Positions 5,106-5,235 of a stretch of DNA of 5,235 nucleotides are shown here, one piece after another. A program made the translations under genes and the position numbers. The first letter of the stretch is position 1. Each line of letters opens with the position of its first letter. Source of the stretch: DASRIA01 sp038203635 (GTDB lineage Bacteria; Actinomycetota; Thermoleophilia; Solirubrobacterales; JBBDJG01); assembly GCA_038203635.1 (NCBI GenBank), contig JBBRDT010000129.1:1-5235 (forward strand). Direction: 5' to 3'. A model generated the notes under the pieces. It saw nothing but the letters and a program-made list of their open reading frames with translations, did no database searches and had not been told where the DNA came from.

Positions 5106-5235
5106 TGTCAACGGTCATCGGTTTCTCCCCAGCGGCGGCCATCAGAACTCCCCACTGGCGGACATGTTGTCTCCCCGCTGGCGGCGACCTCCGGACGACG
5201 TTGCTTAAAGCGGAAGCCGCCCCCAGGGGAAAGGG
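5106..5235. mobile_element. Probable terminal region of an IS21-family insertion sequence, extending past the window
   Basis: Starting 24 nt after the stop codon at 5082, the sequence opens with TGTCAACGGTCATCGG and runs into three 23-bp tandem units with a CTCCCC-x3-GGCGG core. IS21-family elements begin with TG and carry several short repeated transposase-binding sites inside each end, and the CTCCCCACTGGCGG-type unit resembles ends I associate with high-GC members of that family. The rest (5194-5235) has no gene; it ends in a purine-rich AGGGGAAAGGG that could precede a transposase start beyond the edge. No transposase sequence, second end or target duplication is visible, so the identification rests on the repeats and the TG end. 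A native repeat region is the alternative. Confidence 0.5.
5125..5193. repeat. Three 23-bp tandem repeats with CTCCCC-x3-GGCGG core
   Basis: Units begin at 5125, 5148 and 5171, exactly 23 bp apart. All share CTCCCC in positions 1-6 and GGCGG in positions 10-14. Units 1 and 2 also share A at position 7 and CAT at 16-18; units 2 and 3 share CT at 8-9. The last five positions vary. A degenerate partial unit precedes them (CGGTCATCGG, 5112-5121, compared with CGGCCATCAG in unit 1). Spacing of about two helical turns would put bound proteins on nearly the same DNA face. Confidence 0.85.

Noticed and set aside
5210..5228. GCGG/CCGC hairpin and CCCC/GGGG pair near the right edge as a terminator
   Set aside because: The stems are 4 bp and no T-run follows.

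Overview
The window is very GC-rich and gene-dense, with almost no intergenic space. Four of its six genes begin with GTG or TTG, and two divergent promoters look leaderless. This fits a high-GC actinobacterium, possibly of the Thermoleophilia/Solirubrobacterales type, but the lineage is an inference from gene style and cannot be settled here.

Left half (1-1984, minus strand). Three genes are read right to left: a 136-residue SPW-repeat-like membrane protein (1574-1984), a 2-keto-4-pentenoate hydratase / fumarylacetoacetate-hydrolase-family enzyme (915-1577) joined to it by a 4-bp TTGA stop/start overlap, and, after a 115-bp gap, a fusion of a SnoaL-like (NTF2-fold) domain to a metallo-beta-lactamase-fold hydrolase. 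The fusion runs off the left edge (1-799, partial).

Middle (1985-3341). A 96-bp divergent region carries a -10-like box placed one helical step before each start codon. To its right lies a fatty acid 2-hydroxylase / sterol desaturase-family membrane di-metal enzyme (2081-2773, plus) with a full set of histidine motifs. It converges with and overlaps by 14 bp a MobA-type molybdenum cofactor guanylyltransferase (2760-3341, minus).

Right half (3342-5235). A 52-bp divergent gap leads to a complete 562-residue thiamine-diphosphate enzyme (3394-5082, plus). Databases would probably call it acetolactate synthase-like, but its motifs resemble the 2-hydroxyacyl-CoA lyase / ILVBL (HACL2) group more. 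Just after its stop the DNA changes character: from about 5106 there is a TG-initiated sequence with three 23-bp tandem units sharing a CTCCCC-x3-GGCGG core. This looks like the terminal repeat region of an IS21-family insertion sequence whose transposase genes would lie beyond the right edge.

How the genes may work together: a fatty acid 2-hydroxylase beside a 2-hydroxyacyl-CoA-lyase-like enzyme suggests fatty acid alpha-oxidation, shortening an acyl chain by one carbon with release of formyl-CoA. MobA between them supplies the guanylated cofactor of formate-dehydrogenase-type enzymes, which could dispose of the formate. The enzyme families are well supported; the pathway is a hypothesis. 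I found no RNA gene, CRISPR array or convincing intrinsic terminator.
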